Shown: positions 1 through 9,935, counted from the first letter of the stretch. The stretch is DNA of 64,000 nucleotides from Cohaesibacter sp. (GCA_025800145.1 JAOXSH010000065.1:1-64000); one strand, 5' to 3'. Made by a program: numbers and translations. The notes: generated from the letters alone by a model not told the origin.

Positions 1-471
1 CCAAATTTTCGGAAACAGTGCCAGACTGGATGCTCACAGCACCTTCTAAAACGATGAGTTGTTCCCGCGTTCCACGTGCATGGGGCTGGCTTTGCAGCGA
101 CCCATGGTCGGCCAATTGAATGTCATAAACTTCATGCCCACCCGCTTCTTCGGGCGGAGATAAAATCAAAATCCGACAGCCTTTCCCCATATTGTCAATG
201 GCCGGAACATCACTCACACGCAGAATATCGATTTGATCCTGCTCGTTGGTTTCATCCAGTAAACCCGCAAAATCAATCTGCAAAGCCCGCATCAAATTCC
301 AAAGGGTAGAAATGGTTGGGCTGCTCTCTCCGCGCTCAATTTGACTCACCATAGACCGCGACACACCGCTCAACTTGGCAATGGCATCCAAGGAAAGCCC
401 TTTTTTACGCCGGGCTTCTTTCAACCTCGCAGGGAGGCGTGTCAGTATATCGTCAAATGGTTCCGTCATAA
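1..471 (-). CDS. XRE-family HTH transcriptional regulator with C-terminal cupin-like domain (partial, runs off the left edge)
   Basis: Reverse frame from 471 reads MTEPFDDILTRLPARLKEARRKKGLSLDAIAKLSGVSRSMVSQIERGESSPTISTLWNLMRAL..., open to base 1; classic HTH_3 motif. Absent from the ORF track because the stop is outside the window. Confidence 0.85.
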
Positions 472-561
472 CGGATATTTAAGACAGAGCGCAAACCATG
501 TCAACTTTTAGGTTGAGGACGCAAACTCATAAATCTGATGCATCTTTTCGTCTCGCAGGCC

Positions 562-939
562 TCAATCCTGCAAAGCGCGGTCGTAAGTCAGGCGGGCTTC
601 TTTGACCACGTTCATTTGCTCGTGCGACCAATAGACCAGGGGCTTGAGGTTACAGAGCAAATCACGGCCCAGAGGCGTTAAGCCATAAGAGACGGCAACA
701 GGCGGCCCCGGATCCACGTCACGGGTGAGATAGCCATCACGCTGAAGCGCGCGCAAATTCTCAGTCAGCACGCTTTGGGTCACATCGCCAATACAGCGCT
801 TTAAATCGCCAAAGCGCTTTGGCTCATCTTCCAAAGCCAAAATAATAATCATCCGCCATTTGCCCGTCACATTGGACAACACAGAGCGAATACAACAATT
901 TGACGCTTCGGCCTTATTGGCCACACCGATGGGCAACAT
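562..939 (-). CDS. HxlR-family transcriptional regulator
   Basis: CCIRSVLSNVTGKWRMIIILALEDEPKRFGDLKRCIGDVTQSVLTENLRALQRDGYLTRDVDPGPPVAVSYGLTPLGRDL, typical HxlR winged helix. Confidence 0.9.
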   Translation of the reverse strand: MLPIGVANKAEASNCCIRSVLSNVTGKWRMIIILALEDEPKRFGDLKRCIGDVTQSVLTENLRALQRDGYLTRDVDPGPPVAVSYGLTPLGRDLLCNLKPLVYWSHEQMNVVKEARLTYDRALQD

Positions 940-1158
940 GAGAGAATCCAGTAGCTAATCAATACTTATTCCACAGTAGCAACTGATATCAATTCTGACA
1001 AGTATTTGATTTTCAATAGAGTATCTTTGACCATACCAAGTTATTTTAAAGTACGTAATTGATATGTGGTAGCAAATTCATACTATATAGCCAAACGCAA
1101 CCAACGACAGCTTTAAACAGCAGCGCTAAAAAAGTATGGCTTAAAGAAGGATAATATT

Positions 1159-1929
1159 ATGACACCCAAAGAACTGGTTTTAGCCCTTTTCATGGCAGCC
1201 TTTGTGGACCATGACCCGCAAGCAGCAAAAGAGATGGTCAGCCCTGGCTATATCCAGCATAACCCACAGATACAGACCGGAGCAGACGGCCTTGCCACCT
1301 TAATTCCCATTGTCGAAAAATCAGGCATGCGCGTGACAACCCACCGCGTCATTACAGAAGGCGACATGGTGGTGCTGCATAACACTTATGAAAATGCTGA
1401 TGCTTTTGGTGCGCCCTCCCTCGCCGCTTTTGATATTTTTCGCGTCAAGGATGGCAAAGTCGTAGAACATTGGGACAATCTGCAAGCAGTGCCAGACAAA
1501 ACCATGTCCGGTCGCGGCATGACAGATGGCGCAACAAAAATCATCGACCGCGATAAAACAGAAGAAAACAAAGAGCTTGTGCTGGGCTTTGTCCGTGATG
1601 TGCTGGGCGGTGCCGCCCCGCAAAATGTCACCAAATATATGGACCCCAAAGTCTATATGCAGCATAACCCCTCTATTGCCGATGGACTGGCCGGGCTACA
1701 AGCCGCCATCAAAGCCTTTGCCGATCAAGGGCAGGTCATCACCAAATTCGAGCCACAATTTGCTGTGGCAGAGGGCAATTTCGTCTTCGTGGCCACCGAC
1801 GCCACAATGGGCGGCAAACCTTGGGCCTTTTTCGACCTCTGGCGCGTAGAAAAGGGGAAAATCGTCGAACATTGGGACGTAGTCTCCCCCATCCCCGCCC
1901 AAATGGCCCATAAAAACGGCAAATTCTAA
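1159..1929 (+). CDS. SnoaL-like/NTF2-fold protein with two tandem repeats of the domain
   Basis: Two copies of the pattern MQHNP...GDMVVLHN...AFDIFRVKDGKVVEHWD; RBS aaggat upstream. Confidence 0.85.
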   Translation: MTPKELVLALFMAAFVDHDPQAAKEMVSPGYIQHNPQIQTGADGLATLIPIVEKSGMRVTTHRVITEGDMVVLHNTYENADAFGAPSLAAFDIFRVKDGKVVEHWDNLQAVPDKTMSGRGMTDGATKIIDRDKTEENKELVLGFVRDVLGGAAPQNVTKYMDPKVYMQHNPSIADGLAGLQAAIKAFADQGQVITKFEPQFAVAEGNFVFVATDATMGGKPWAFFDLWRVEKGKIVEHWDVVSPIPAQMAHKNGKF

Positions 1930-2040
1930 TACCAACGGCATGAAAGATTAACCCGCGCCCATCCCATCAGCTCACAAGTCCCCTCAAAAAAGCGACTGGT
2001 GGGGTGGGCACGCAAAAGCTTAATGCCAACGGCATGAAAC
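1927..2040. repeat. Palindromic-element family A copies (TAATACCAACGGCATGAAAGATTAACC and AATGCCAACGGCATGAAA)
   Basis: Direct reading; the first copy begins on the stop codon TAA (1927-1929) of the preceding CDS. Confidence 0.75.
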
Positions 2041-2157
2041 CCGCCGCCCCTGTTTTTCATTGCATTTTTCTTTTCGCCCCCTGCTTCTTTCCCGTAAGAA
2101 ATCTTTGTAAGATATACAGCCAAAGACACTTGGAAGACTGGAAAAGAAACTGGACAA

Positions 2158-3108
2158 TTGATGGGCAAAATAACCATTCTTGATGGCGGCTTGGGCCGTG
2201 AATTAACGCGCTTTGGGGCAGAAGTAAAACAGCCTCACTGGTCAGCTGAGGCTTTAATGACCAAGCCAGACGCGGTCAAGCGCACCCATCAGGCCTTTTT
2301 TGAGGCAGGAGCCAGCATTGCAACGACGGCCAATTATGCCGTCATTCCGTTCCATATCGGGCAAGAATTATTCGATACAAGAGGGGCAGAGCTGGCCGCT
2401 CTCTCTGGCAAGCTGGCACGCGAGGCAGCAAACGATGCCAACACAAAAAGCGCAGGGTCAAAGACAGCCCAAGGAAAAGAGGTCAAAGTGGCAGGCTGCC
2501 TGCCCCCTGCCTGCGGCTCTTACCTGCCAGAGCGTTTCGAGCCAGAGGCCGCCCGTCATATTTTGAGTATTTTGGTCAAAAGCCTGGAACCCTATGTCGA
2601 TATCTGGCTGGCAGAAACCATGAGCAGCCTTGAAGAAATGCGCATAACGGCGCAAGCTGTCGCCCAAAGTGACAAACCCCTTTGGATATCCTGTAGCCTG
2701 CGTGATGAAGGCCACCCCCCCAACCCTCAATTGCGCTCTGGCGAAAGCGTGAAAGAGGCAAGCGAGCTTGCAGCAACGCTGGGAGCCAACGCCCTTTTGT
2801 TCAATTGCTCCCTGCCAGAAGTGATGGAAGACGCCATCCTCACAGCCCGCAAAAGCCTTGCCCAAAGCAACTCTTCCATTCCGCTGGGGGTCTATGCCAA
2901 TGGCTTTGCGCCAAAACCACGCGAGGGAGCGGCCAATGAAAGCCTTGCCCAAATCCGAGAAGAGCTGGACGCCCCATCCTATCTGAAATGGGCAGAAATC
3001 TGGGTCAAAGCAGGGGCAAGCCTCATTGGCGGATGCTGCGGCATCGGCACCGAGCATATCCAGCACTTATACCAATGGCATGAAAGATTAACCAGATCAT
3101 CATCATAA
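2158..3108 (+). CDS. mmuM: Homocysteine S-methyltransferase family protein
   Basis: ILDGGLGRELTRFG start, FNCSLPE, and C-terminal GGCCGIGTEHI zinc motif. Confidence 0.85.
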   Translation: MMGKITILDGGLGRELTRFGAEVKQPHWSAEALMTKPDAVKRTHQAFFEAGASIATTANYAVIPFHIGQELFDTRGAELAALSGKLAREAANDANTKSAGSKTAQGKEVKVAGCLPPACGSYLPERFEPEAARHILSILVKSLEPYVDIWLAETMSSLEEMRITAQAVAQSDKPLWISCSLRDEGHPPNPQLRSGESVKEASELAATLGANALLFNCSLPEVMEDAILTARKSLAQSNSSIPLGVYANGFAPKPREGAANESLAQIREELDAPSYLKWAEIWVKAGASLIGGCCGIGTEHIQHLYQWHERLTRSSS

Positions 3109-3120
3109 GGGGAAGGCACC

Positions 3121-3741
3121 TTGCTTGAATTATATTTTGCGCCAAACACCATTTCCATCGCAATTGCCATCGCGCTGGAAGAAAGCGGCTTGGACTATTG
3201 CACCAAACCCGTCAATTTTGCCGCATCCGAGCAAATGAGCGAGCCTTATGCCAGCCTCAATCCCAAAGGGCGCGTTCCCACATTGGTGACCGAGCATGGC
3301 CCCTTGACGGAAACTGGCGCTATTTTGGACTATATCCATAGCCTTGCCCCACAAAAAGGCCTTGTGCCATCTGACGTGCTTGCCAGCGCCAAAATGCGCG
3401 AAGCCATGTTCTATTTTGCTTCCACCATGCATGTGAACCACGCCCACAAATTGCGCGGCTCCCGATGGGCCGATAAAGAGGCAAGCTGGGAAGATATGCG
3501 CGCCAAAGTCTCCCAAACCATGACAGCCTCTTGCGACTATGTAGAGAAAAACCTCATCAAAGGCCCCTTTATATTGGGAGAGACTTTCTCCCTCGCAGAC
3601 CCTTATCTTTATATGATCTCAACATGGGCAACAGGCGATGGGGTGGATCTTTCGCGCTTTCCCAAATTGCTGACCCTGATGGCAGAAATGGAAAAACGCC
3701 CTTCAGTGCAAGCCGTTAAAGCCGCCAAAATGCTCTTTTAA
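3121..3741 (+). CDS. Glutathione S-transferase family protein (TTG start)
   Basis: LELYFAPNTISIAIAIALEESGLDY...NPKGRVPTLVTEHGPLTETGAILDYI, a GST N-terminal domain. Confidence 0.88.
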   Translation: MLELYFAPNTISIAIAIALEESGLDYCTKPVNFAASEQMSEPYASLNPKGRVPTLVTEHGPLTETGAILDYIHSLAPQKGLVPSDVLASAKMREAMFYFASTMHVNHAHKLRGSRWADKEASWEDMRAKVSQTMTASCDYVEKNLIKGPFILGETFSLADPYLYMISTWATGDGVDLSRFPKLLTLMAEMEKRPSVQAVKAAKMLF

Positions 3742-3767
3742 GAGCCTGACTTAAGCGTCCTTGGCCT

Positions 3768-3833
3768 AGCCCTCTCCCCCACCCAACCACCGGTCATGGT
3801 ACCCTAGTGGGTGGTTGGGTGGGGGAGAGGGCT
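3768..3833. repeat. Hairpin element family C copy 1
   Basis: AGCCCTCTCCCCCACCCAACCACC and its exact reverse complement, 24-bp perfect arms around an 18-nt loop. Confidence 0.92.
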
Positions 3834-3904
3834 GGAAATGTAGCCTAAAAGCCTCATTCCGAGGCTTTTAAATCGGACAAGTGATACAAAACCGGAGACT
3901 GACC

Positions 3905-4777
3905 ATGACCATGAAATCAGAAGTGGCGGGACAAGGCATTGTGCGCCTTATTGCCAAAAAGAAAGGGCCAGTCATTGGCCCAGTGATTGGCATAGTCTGC
4001 AATGTGCATGGCAACGAATTATGTGGCCGCAAGGCGGTGCATCGCGTCTTGTCAAATTATGAGATAGAGCGCGGAACCCTTGTGCTGATTGATGGCAACC
4101 CCAATGCAGCCTTGCTTGGCAGACGTTATGTGAGCGCGGACATGAACCGCATGTTCACAACCAAACAATTGAACAAGAAAAACCCCAAGCAAGATTTGAA
4201 ACGCGCTCAATATCTCGCCCAAAAGCTGCCCAAACTCGGCCTTGATCAGGTGATTGACTTTCACTCCACCACCAGTGAAACGCCCCATCCCTTCACGGTG
4301 AGCTTTCCTGGAACAAAGGAAATGACCTCACTCTGTCCCATGCCCCAAATCTTTGGCTGGAGCGGCATTGTCAAAGGCACTTTAATCGAATGGCTCTGCA
4401 ACCAAGGCATCCCCGCCGTGGTGGTCGAAGCCGGACGGCATGAAGCCCAAAGCTCCATCGACATGGCCGAACAAACACTGCTCTCCATCCTCTCTCACTT
4501 TGGCCTGATCACCCCCAAAAAGCCGATCAAATTCAAAAAACCACCGCAATATAAAGTGCTGGAACGAGTCATGGTCGGCGATCATGCATCTTTCAAATTC
4601 AAAAAAGACTATTCAAGCTTTGAAGCCCTCAAACCGGGCGAAACAATCGCCAAAGACAAAACCCAAATCTACAAAGCCCCCAATAAGAAGGGGCTGATGA
4701 TGCTCATGCCCAGCACACAAGCCCACATAGACAAAAAAATCTCCAGAGGCGCTTATTACCTAATGCAAAAGATCTGA
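3905..4777 (+). CDS. Succinylglutamate desuccinylase/aspartoacylase family protein
   Basis: VCNVHGNELCGRKAV (Zn-binding H..E), DGNPNAALLGRRYVSADMNRMF, VIDFHSTTSET. The ATG at 3905 has GGAG upstream; the ORF track starts at 3881. Confidence 0.85.
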   Translation: MTMKSEVAGQGIVRLIAKKKGPVIGPVIGIVCNVHGNELCGRKAVHRVLSNYEIERGTLVLIDGNPNAALLGRRYVSADMNRMFTTKQLNKKNPKQDLKRAQYLAQKLPKLGLDQVIDFHSTTSETPHPFTVSFPGTKEMTSLCPMPQIFGWSGIVKGTLIEWLCNQGIPAVVVEAGRHEAQSSIDMAEQTLLSILSHFGLITPKKPIKFKKPPQYKVLERVMVGDHASFKFKKDYSSFEALKPGETIAKDKTQIYKAPNKKGLMMLMPSTQAHIDKKISRGAYYLMQKI

Positions 4778-4924
4778 GCCGGGGAGCTGTAAACAGCACA
4801 AAACAAACAAAAAGGCCGGTCAAAACCCGGCCTTGGCGCTGGGGGATGCTGGTAGAGATACTGAGTTTATTTATGGCCTCAAGGCACAGACCAACCAATC
4901 CAGCCGCCATCACCAATCGTAAGA

Positions 4925-5010
4925 TAGAGCATATTTTTCGAAAAGTGTGTGCGGTTTTCGGACAAAAATATGCTTAGAAACAAAGACTAAAGCATAATAC
5001 CAACAGCATA
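4925..5010. repeat. Dispersed element family B (TAGAGCATATTTTTCGAAAAGTGTGTGCGGTTTTCGGACAAAAATATGCTTAGAAA) followed by a family A end (AATACCAACAGCAT)
   Basis: Near-identical to 9833-9890; imperfect palindrome. Confidence 0.75.
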
Positions 5011-5040
5011 AACACAGCCTCACATCCTTATAAGGGTGGC

Positions 5041-6375
5041 TTGCCCATGTCAGATAAAAGCATGTCAGATAAAAACATGCCAGATAAAAGCATGCCAGAT
5101 AAAAGCATGCCAGATAAAAGCTTTCTTTCTTTGCCTCGATATGCGCTTTTTGCCGGCGCTGTGGCGCTGTGTGGTTTGCCTTTATATATCCACCTGCCCG
5201 CCTTTTTGGCGCTGGACTATGGCATAAGCTTACAAGCTTTGGGTGGGCTGTTGCTGGCCTTACGATTGCTCGATTTTGTGCAAGACCCCTTGCTCGGCTG
5301 GCTCTTGTCCCGACAAACCAAAAGGCTGAATGCGCTTGCTCTTAGCGCTTGCTTGGTGCTGGCAATCGGCATGGTGGGGTTATTTGCCATCCCCGCACCA
5401 ACCGCGCCATTGCTCTGGATTGCCACATGTCTGGCTTTGGCCTTTACCGGTTTTTCGCTTTTATCGATCCTGATTTACGCCGATGGGGTCGAGCGTGGGG
5501 CCTCTGATGGCCATGTGCGTGTGGCCACATGGCGCGAATTGGGCACGCTTTTGGGCATCAGCCTTGCTTGCCTTTTGCCTTTTTTGCTGCCGGGCAATGG
5601 CTATCGGGGCTTTGCAATTTTCGTCGCAATCGCTCTTACTCTGGCTGCTCTTTCCATGCGCGGGCAATGGCAGCCCGTGCGCTTTGTCATGCCGTCCCTT
5701 GCCCCTCTTTTTCGCCAACGGCAAATGCGCGTCTTTTTGCTGTTGGCTTTTTTAAATGCCCTGCCGGTTGCGGTCACCTCAACCCTTTTTGTGTTCTTTG
5801 TGCAATTCCGCTTGCAAGCACCAGACCATGCGGGGCTTTTTCTGGTGCTGTTTTTTGTCTGCGCAGCCCTTTCCACCCCGCTTTGGCGGCTTGCAGCAAA
5901 ACACTTTGGCGCACGCAAAACATTGGCCGCAGGCATGGGTCTGGCTATGCTCAGCTTCATTTGGGCATTCAGCTTAAGCACTGGCGATCTTGCGTATTTT
6001 GCGCTGGTTTGCATTGCATCAGGGGCCGCATTGGGGGCAGATATGATGCTCCTGCCAGCCCTTTTTTCACGCTATCAAAGCCATGCCAAAATCAGCCCCG
6101 CTCTTGCCTTTGGCTTTTGGAATTTCTGCGGCAAAGCCTCTCTCGCCCTTGCCGCCGGGCTGGTTTTGCCCATGCTGGCTTGGGCAGGCTTTGCCATTGA
6201 TGGGCCCAAAACTGAGAGCGCCCTGACAGCTTTGAGCTTTCTCTATGCCATTGTGCCTTGTGCACTAAAACTCGCCGCCCTTGCACTGCTGCTCTTTGCC
6301 ATAGAAGACAAGGCCAGCGCTGATCCAGCCCCGATTAGCATGCGTAAGGAAAACATGAAGGCGCACACAAAATGA
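5041..6375 (+). CDS. MFS transporter (GPH-like sugar/cation symporter family) with minisatellite-encoded N-terminus
   Basis: Multiple hydrophobic TM helices and the FVQDPLLGWLLSRQTKR motif; N-terminus MSDKSMSDKNMPDKSMPDKSMPDKS. Confidence 0.78.
   Translation: MPMSDKSMSDKNMPDKSMPDKSMPDKSFLSLPRYALFAGAVALCGLPLYIHLPAFLALDYGISLQALGGLLLALRLLDFVQDPLLGWLLSRQTKRLNALALSACLVLAIGMVGLFAIPAPTAPLLWIATCLALAFTGFSLLSILIYADGVERGASDGHVRVATWRELGTLLGISLACLLPFLLPGNGYRGFAIFVAIALTLAALSMRGQWQPVRFVMPSLAPLFRQRQMRVFLLLAFLNALPVAVTSTLFVFFVQFRLQAPDHAGLFLVLFFVCAALSTPLWRLAAKHFGARKTLAAGMGLAMLSFIWAFSLSTGDLAYFALVCIASGAALGADMMLLPALFSRYQSHAKISPALAFGFWNFCGKASLALAAGLVLPMLAWAGFAIDGPKTESALTALSFLYAIVPCALKLAALALLLFAIEDKASADPAPISMRKENMKAHTK
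5047..5121 (+). repeat. 15-bp tandem repeat, 5 copies (ATGYCAGATAAAARC)
   Basis: Direct reading; each copy starts with an in-frame ATG. Confidence 0.97.
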
Positions 6376-6388
6376 ATGAGGCGGGAGC

Positions 6389-6943
6389 ATGACAAACATA
6401 GCAACCAAAGCACAACATCTTATCTTGCTCATGGCGCTCATCCTCTCACCCCTTATCATCAGCAAGGAAAGCCACGCCAGCTCAATCGCACCAGACATTC
6501 AGGCCCGCCTCTCTGCGCCTGATAAAATTGGCCAAGTGGATGCCCGCTTTTTGGGCTTGCGGCTTTATTCAGCCGCTCTGTTCACCGAAAAGGGCACGCC
6601 CTTTCGCTGGCAACGCCCTTTTGCGCTGGAGCTGACCTACAAACGCAGCTTTAGCCGCAAGCGTCTGGTCAGCGCCTCTCTTTCCGAATTAGAGCGAGTG
6701 GAAGGCAAACAAGCGGACCATAAAAGCATAGAAACCAAACTGAATGGCTGTTTTAAAGCGGTCAAAGCCCGTGATCGGTTTGTCGCCATACCGCAGGGCA
6801 AAAACAGCGTTAGCTTTTTGCTCAATGGCCGCCAAACCTGCCGCATCAATCATAGCAACATTCGTAAGCGGCTTCTTGGCATCTGGCTGTCAGATACATC
6901 GCGCGACAAACAGGCAAGCCGACGGTTAAGAGGTCTAAATTAG
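6389..6943 (+). CDS. Chalcone isomerase-like family periplasmic protein
   Basis: Signal peptide, then DARFLGLRLYSAALFTEKGTPFRWQRPFALELTYKRSFSRKRLVSASLSELERV, resembling bacterial chalcone-isomerase-like proteins. Confidence 0.6.
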   Translation: MTNIATKAQHLILLMALILSPLIISKESHASSIAPDIQARLSAPDKIGQVDARFLGLRLYSAALFTEKGTPFRWQRPFALELTYKRSFSRKRLVSASLSELERVEGKQADHKSIETKLNGCFKAVKARDRFVAIPQGKNSVSFLLNGRQTCRINHSNIRKRLLGIWLSDTSRDKQASRRLRGLN

Positions 6944-6987
6944 GACATAGACTCATCAATGTGATGCATTTGCTAGAGCATATTTTT

Positions 6988-7821
6988 CTATAAAAAACGG
7001 ATATCGGTGACGTCGGCTATGAAGAAAGGAAAATAGGCGTCCGTTCCAATCAAATTGCCTGCCTCGACATGGCTCGGCAAAACAAAGCCATCAAAAGTGC
7101 GAAAGTCCGACATATATCCTCCAAAAGATTGAAGGCGATAGTCTTTATCTTTGTTGGCATTGCTCCAGCGTTGCATCCCGATTTGCACCGGGCGACCCTC
7201 TTTATCAATCCTCACATCAATGGATTGACGCATCCCATTATGCTCCACAGTAAGGCGTGCTGTCTGCGCATCGACCGCATCCCACACAATGCCCGGCCCG
7301 GGCAAAACAGCCGCAGGTGTCCAAAAAATAGCCTCCGCAAGATAACGAGCAAAGCCAGATCGGTTATGGTCCTTCGTTCCCCCCGCTCTGGCAACCGGAA
7401 CAATCCCGCCAAGCCAAAAGCGCGTCCAATTGGCGCTGTCAGATCCCGAAATTCTCTTGATCATGGACCCGCAAGACATCTTCCAGACAAAGCCTTCAGG
7501 CGCAGCCAAAACCTGCTCGGCCCTCATCGGCATATAAGCCGGGGCCTCTTTACTGCCTATTGAAAATTGACCGCGCATGGAAATCTCAGCAACCCTATGA
7601 AGAGGCGTTCCCTCTTTGATTGTGAAACAAAAATACCGTCTTGCTGGCTCCGGCAACTCTTCGACCATCACCTTTGAAAAAACTGCTGGCCGCACGGATC
7701 CCAGCGCCAGCAATCTCTCCTTTTCCGCACGATCCACACGATGATCCATCATACGCCAAAAGAAGAGCGCGGAAAGGATCAACAGGATCAGAATGAAAAA
7801 TATCAGCACGGCAATCTTCAT
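6988..7821 (-). CDS. DUF6544-like hypothetical protein
   Basis: N-terminal TM helix, ELPEPARRYF..., AEAIFWTPAAVLPG, GFVLPSHVEAGN; motifs resemble the DUF6544 family. Confidence 0.6.
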   Translation of the reverse strand: MKIAVLIFFILILLILSALFFWRMMDHRVDRAEKERLLALGSVRPAVFSKVMVEELPEPARRYFCFTIKEGTPLHRVAEISMRGQFSIGSKEAPAYMPMRAEQVLAAPEGFVWKMSCGSMIKRISGSDSANWTRFWLGGIVPVARAGGTKDHNRSGFARYLAEAIFWTPAAVLPGPGIVWDAVDAQTARLTVEHNGMRQSIDVRIDKEGRPVQIGMQRWSNANKDKDYRLQSFGGYMSDFRTFDGFVLPSHVEAGNLIGTDAYFPFFIADVTDIRFL

Positions 7822-7856
7822 AGCCTTTCATTTCAATCCATCAATGGATCACATTC

Positions 7857-7934
7857 ATACCAACAGCATGAAAGATACCTTCTCAGTAAACCATTTCAAG
7901 GCATCCTATGGGTCAATTTTAATGCCGTTGGTAT
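7857..7934. repeat. Family A palindromic element, full length with terminal inverted repeats (ATACCAACAGCATGAAAGATACC...TTTTAATGCCGTTGGTAT)
   Basis: Direct reading of both inverted ends. Confidence 0.8.
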
Positions 7935-7969
7935 AAAACCGCCTTCCTGCACCCCAAAGCCCCACATAG

Positions 7970-9547
7970 TCACGCCAAATCGCTCCAGCTCAAGCCATGG
8001 CGGGATAGGTATTTTTTTAGGCGGTCAGCGTCGTTTTGGCTGGCTTTGGTTTTGCGCGATACGGCAAACAATGTACGGCCTGCGGCGCTGAGTGTTGGGC
8101 TTGTCTGGCAAGTGCGAATGACAAATGCCAGTTGCGCTTTGTCGAATGGATCAATCTCCTCTGCCCGTTTCCCAAGCAAGGCGCGCAACAGCAAATCATC
8201 TTCATCACGATGCGCACCCTGCCATTGCTGGGTTAGGGTCTTAATTTCCTGCTCCACCATGCTTTGTGTAATGCGCGCCCGTGGAGCAAGGGTGCAAAGG
8301 CGCTGGATTGAGGCACCCAAATCCCTAAAATTGCCTGGCCATGGGGTTGCGGGGGATATAGCAAAATCCAGATAAGTCTTTCGCGCATCGGCATTAAAGC
8401 CATAGCGGGTGCCCAGCAATTGCTCGGTCCGACCCAGCTCATAATCCATATTGGGTTCAATATCATCGCGCCGATCAACAAGGGATGGCAAACAGAAGGT
8501 CCAAAGATTGAGCCTTGCATAAAGATCGGGGCGAAACTTGCCCTCTGACACCAATTTGCCGGGATCTTCATTCATGCCTGCAATCAAGTGAAAGCGGCTG
8601 GAAATCTCATAGTCCGAACCCAGTGGCCAAAATTGGCCCGTCTCAACAGCATGCAAGATCATGGCCTGTTCATCCAGCCCCAGCTCGTTGATCTCGTCAA
8701 GAAAGAGAACGCCTCCATCGGCCTCTCGCAGCAGCCCGCGTCGCTCTGAACTGCCCTGCCCCATTGCCCCGCGCCTGTGGCCAAACAGGCTAGAAAGCGC
8801 CCGATCACCACGCAAGGTAGAGCAATTGACATGAACCAAACGCCCCTTGACCCGCCTATTTTGCAGTTTGAGCTGATAAATGCGCTTGGCAAGCTCACTT
8901 TTGCCTGTGCCCGTGGCCCCCAAAAGCAGCATCGGCGCATCGGAATGGATGGAAACCAGCTCTATACGGTCTATCAAGCCATTAAAGGCATCATTCTTGG
9001 TCTCGATACCAGCTTTGAGCAAGGCAGTATGCTCATCACTGACAAGGTCAAAGCGTTGCTGGAGCGCGTTATAGCGCGATAGGTCCAGATCAACGATGGT
9101 GTAATCGCCATCAATATGCGTATCGTCCCGACGGGGCGGCAATGTCTGGATCAATCTGGCTGGAATATGGCGGGATTCAGCAAGCAAAAACCAGCAAATC
9201 TGGGCAACATGAGTGCCAGTGGTCAAATGAATGTGATAATCCTCACGCTCTTCATCAAAGCCATAATTGCGCGAAAAGTCAAAAAGCGCCCCATAAACCT
9301 CCTGAAAATCCCAAGGGTCTTTCAGATTGACCTCTTGCAGCCACACCTCTGTGGCCGGGCTTGCCTCCTCAATGTCGCATTTCACACGCTCTGCCAGCCG
9401 GGACCAACCTTCATCATGGAGCAGCTCAACCCGGTGAACAGGGAAGCTGCCATGCTGGGTAACGGCAACAGAGGGCCGCCAACGGTGCTTTTTGCCTGCA
9501 TCCAGCTGCGTGCCCAAAAAGCCAATAACGACATTCTTTTTCATCAT
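7970..9547 (-). CDS. rtcR: RNA repair transcriptional activator RtcR (sigma-54 dependent)
   Basis: MKKNVVIGFLGTQLDAGKKHRWRPSVAV...; AAA+ GATGTGKSEL, LFGHRRGAMGQG, GVLFLDEINELG; divergent from rtcB. Confidence 0.95.
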   Translation of the reverse strand: MMKKNVVIGFLGTQLDAGKKHRWRPSVAVTQHGSFPVHRVELLHDEGWSRLAERVKCDIEEASPATEVWLQEVNLKDPWDFQEVYGALFDFSRNYGFDEEREDYHIHLTTGTHVAQICWFLLAESRHIPARLIQTLPPRRDDTHIDGDYTIVDLDLSRYNALQQRFDLVSDEHTALLKAGIETKNDAFNGLIDRIELVSIHSDAPMLLLGATGTGKSELAKRIYQLKLQNRRVKGRLVHVNCSTLRGDRALSSLFGHRRGAMGQGSSERRGLLREADGGVLFLDEINELGLDEQAMILHAVETGQFWPLGSDYEISSRFHLIAGMNEDPGKLVSEGKFRPDLYARLNLWTFCLPSLVDRRDDIEPNMDYELGRTEQLLGTRYGFNADARKTYLDFAISPATPWPGNFRDLGASIQRLCTLAPRARITQSMVEQEIKTLTQQWQGAHRDEDDLLLRALLGKRAEEIDPFDKAQLAFVIRTCQTSPTLSAAGRTLFAVSRKTKASQNDADRLKKYLSRHGLSWSDLA

Positions 9548-9776
9548 ATTATCTAAATCTATAAAATCTTATCTATAAATATAGAATATTAAGGAGACAA
9601 AAAAGTCAAATCTTTAAATTTATCAATATATTCAACCAGATAATGAATTTTCACATTTTCCTTTTTTTCCCCTGCACTGTCAATCAAACTAAGCGCCAAA
9701 TACATCACATTTATGAGTTTACATCCTAGCAGACAGGCGAATGCCAAAGGAGCTTTGTTGCCTATACCAGATGATT

Positions 9777-9935
9777 TATACCAACGGCATGAAAGATTAC
9801 CCCATATGACCGGATTTTATGCCGTTGGTATTAGAGCATATTTTCCGAAAAGTGTGTGCGATTTTCGAACAAATTATACTTAGAAAAAAGACTGAAGCAT
9901 TTTGAATAACGACGTGTTTATTCAAAATACTCTAG
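9777..9935. repeat. Composite family A (9777-9832) + family B (9833-9935) element in the rtcR-rtcB intergenic region
   Basis: TATACCAACGGCATGAAAGATTACCCCATATGACCGGATTTTATGCCGTTGGTATTA, directly followed by AGAGCATATTTTCCGAAAAGTGTGTGCGATTTTCG...GAATAACGACGTGTTTATTCAAAATACTCTAG. Confidence 0.88.

Noticed and set aside
4808-4836. AAGGCCGG-TCAAAA-CCCGGCCTT hairpin after the aspartoacylase-like gene
   Set aside because: Stable stem, but the T run lies on the minus-strand side where no gene terminates; not enough to call a terminator for the plus-strand gene.
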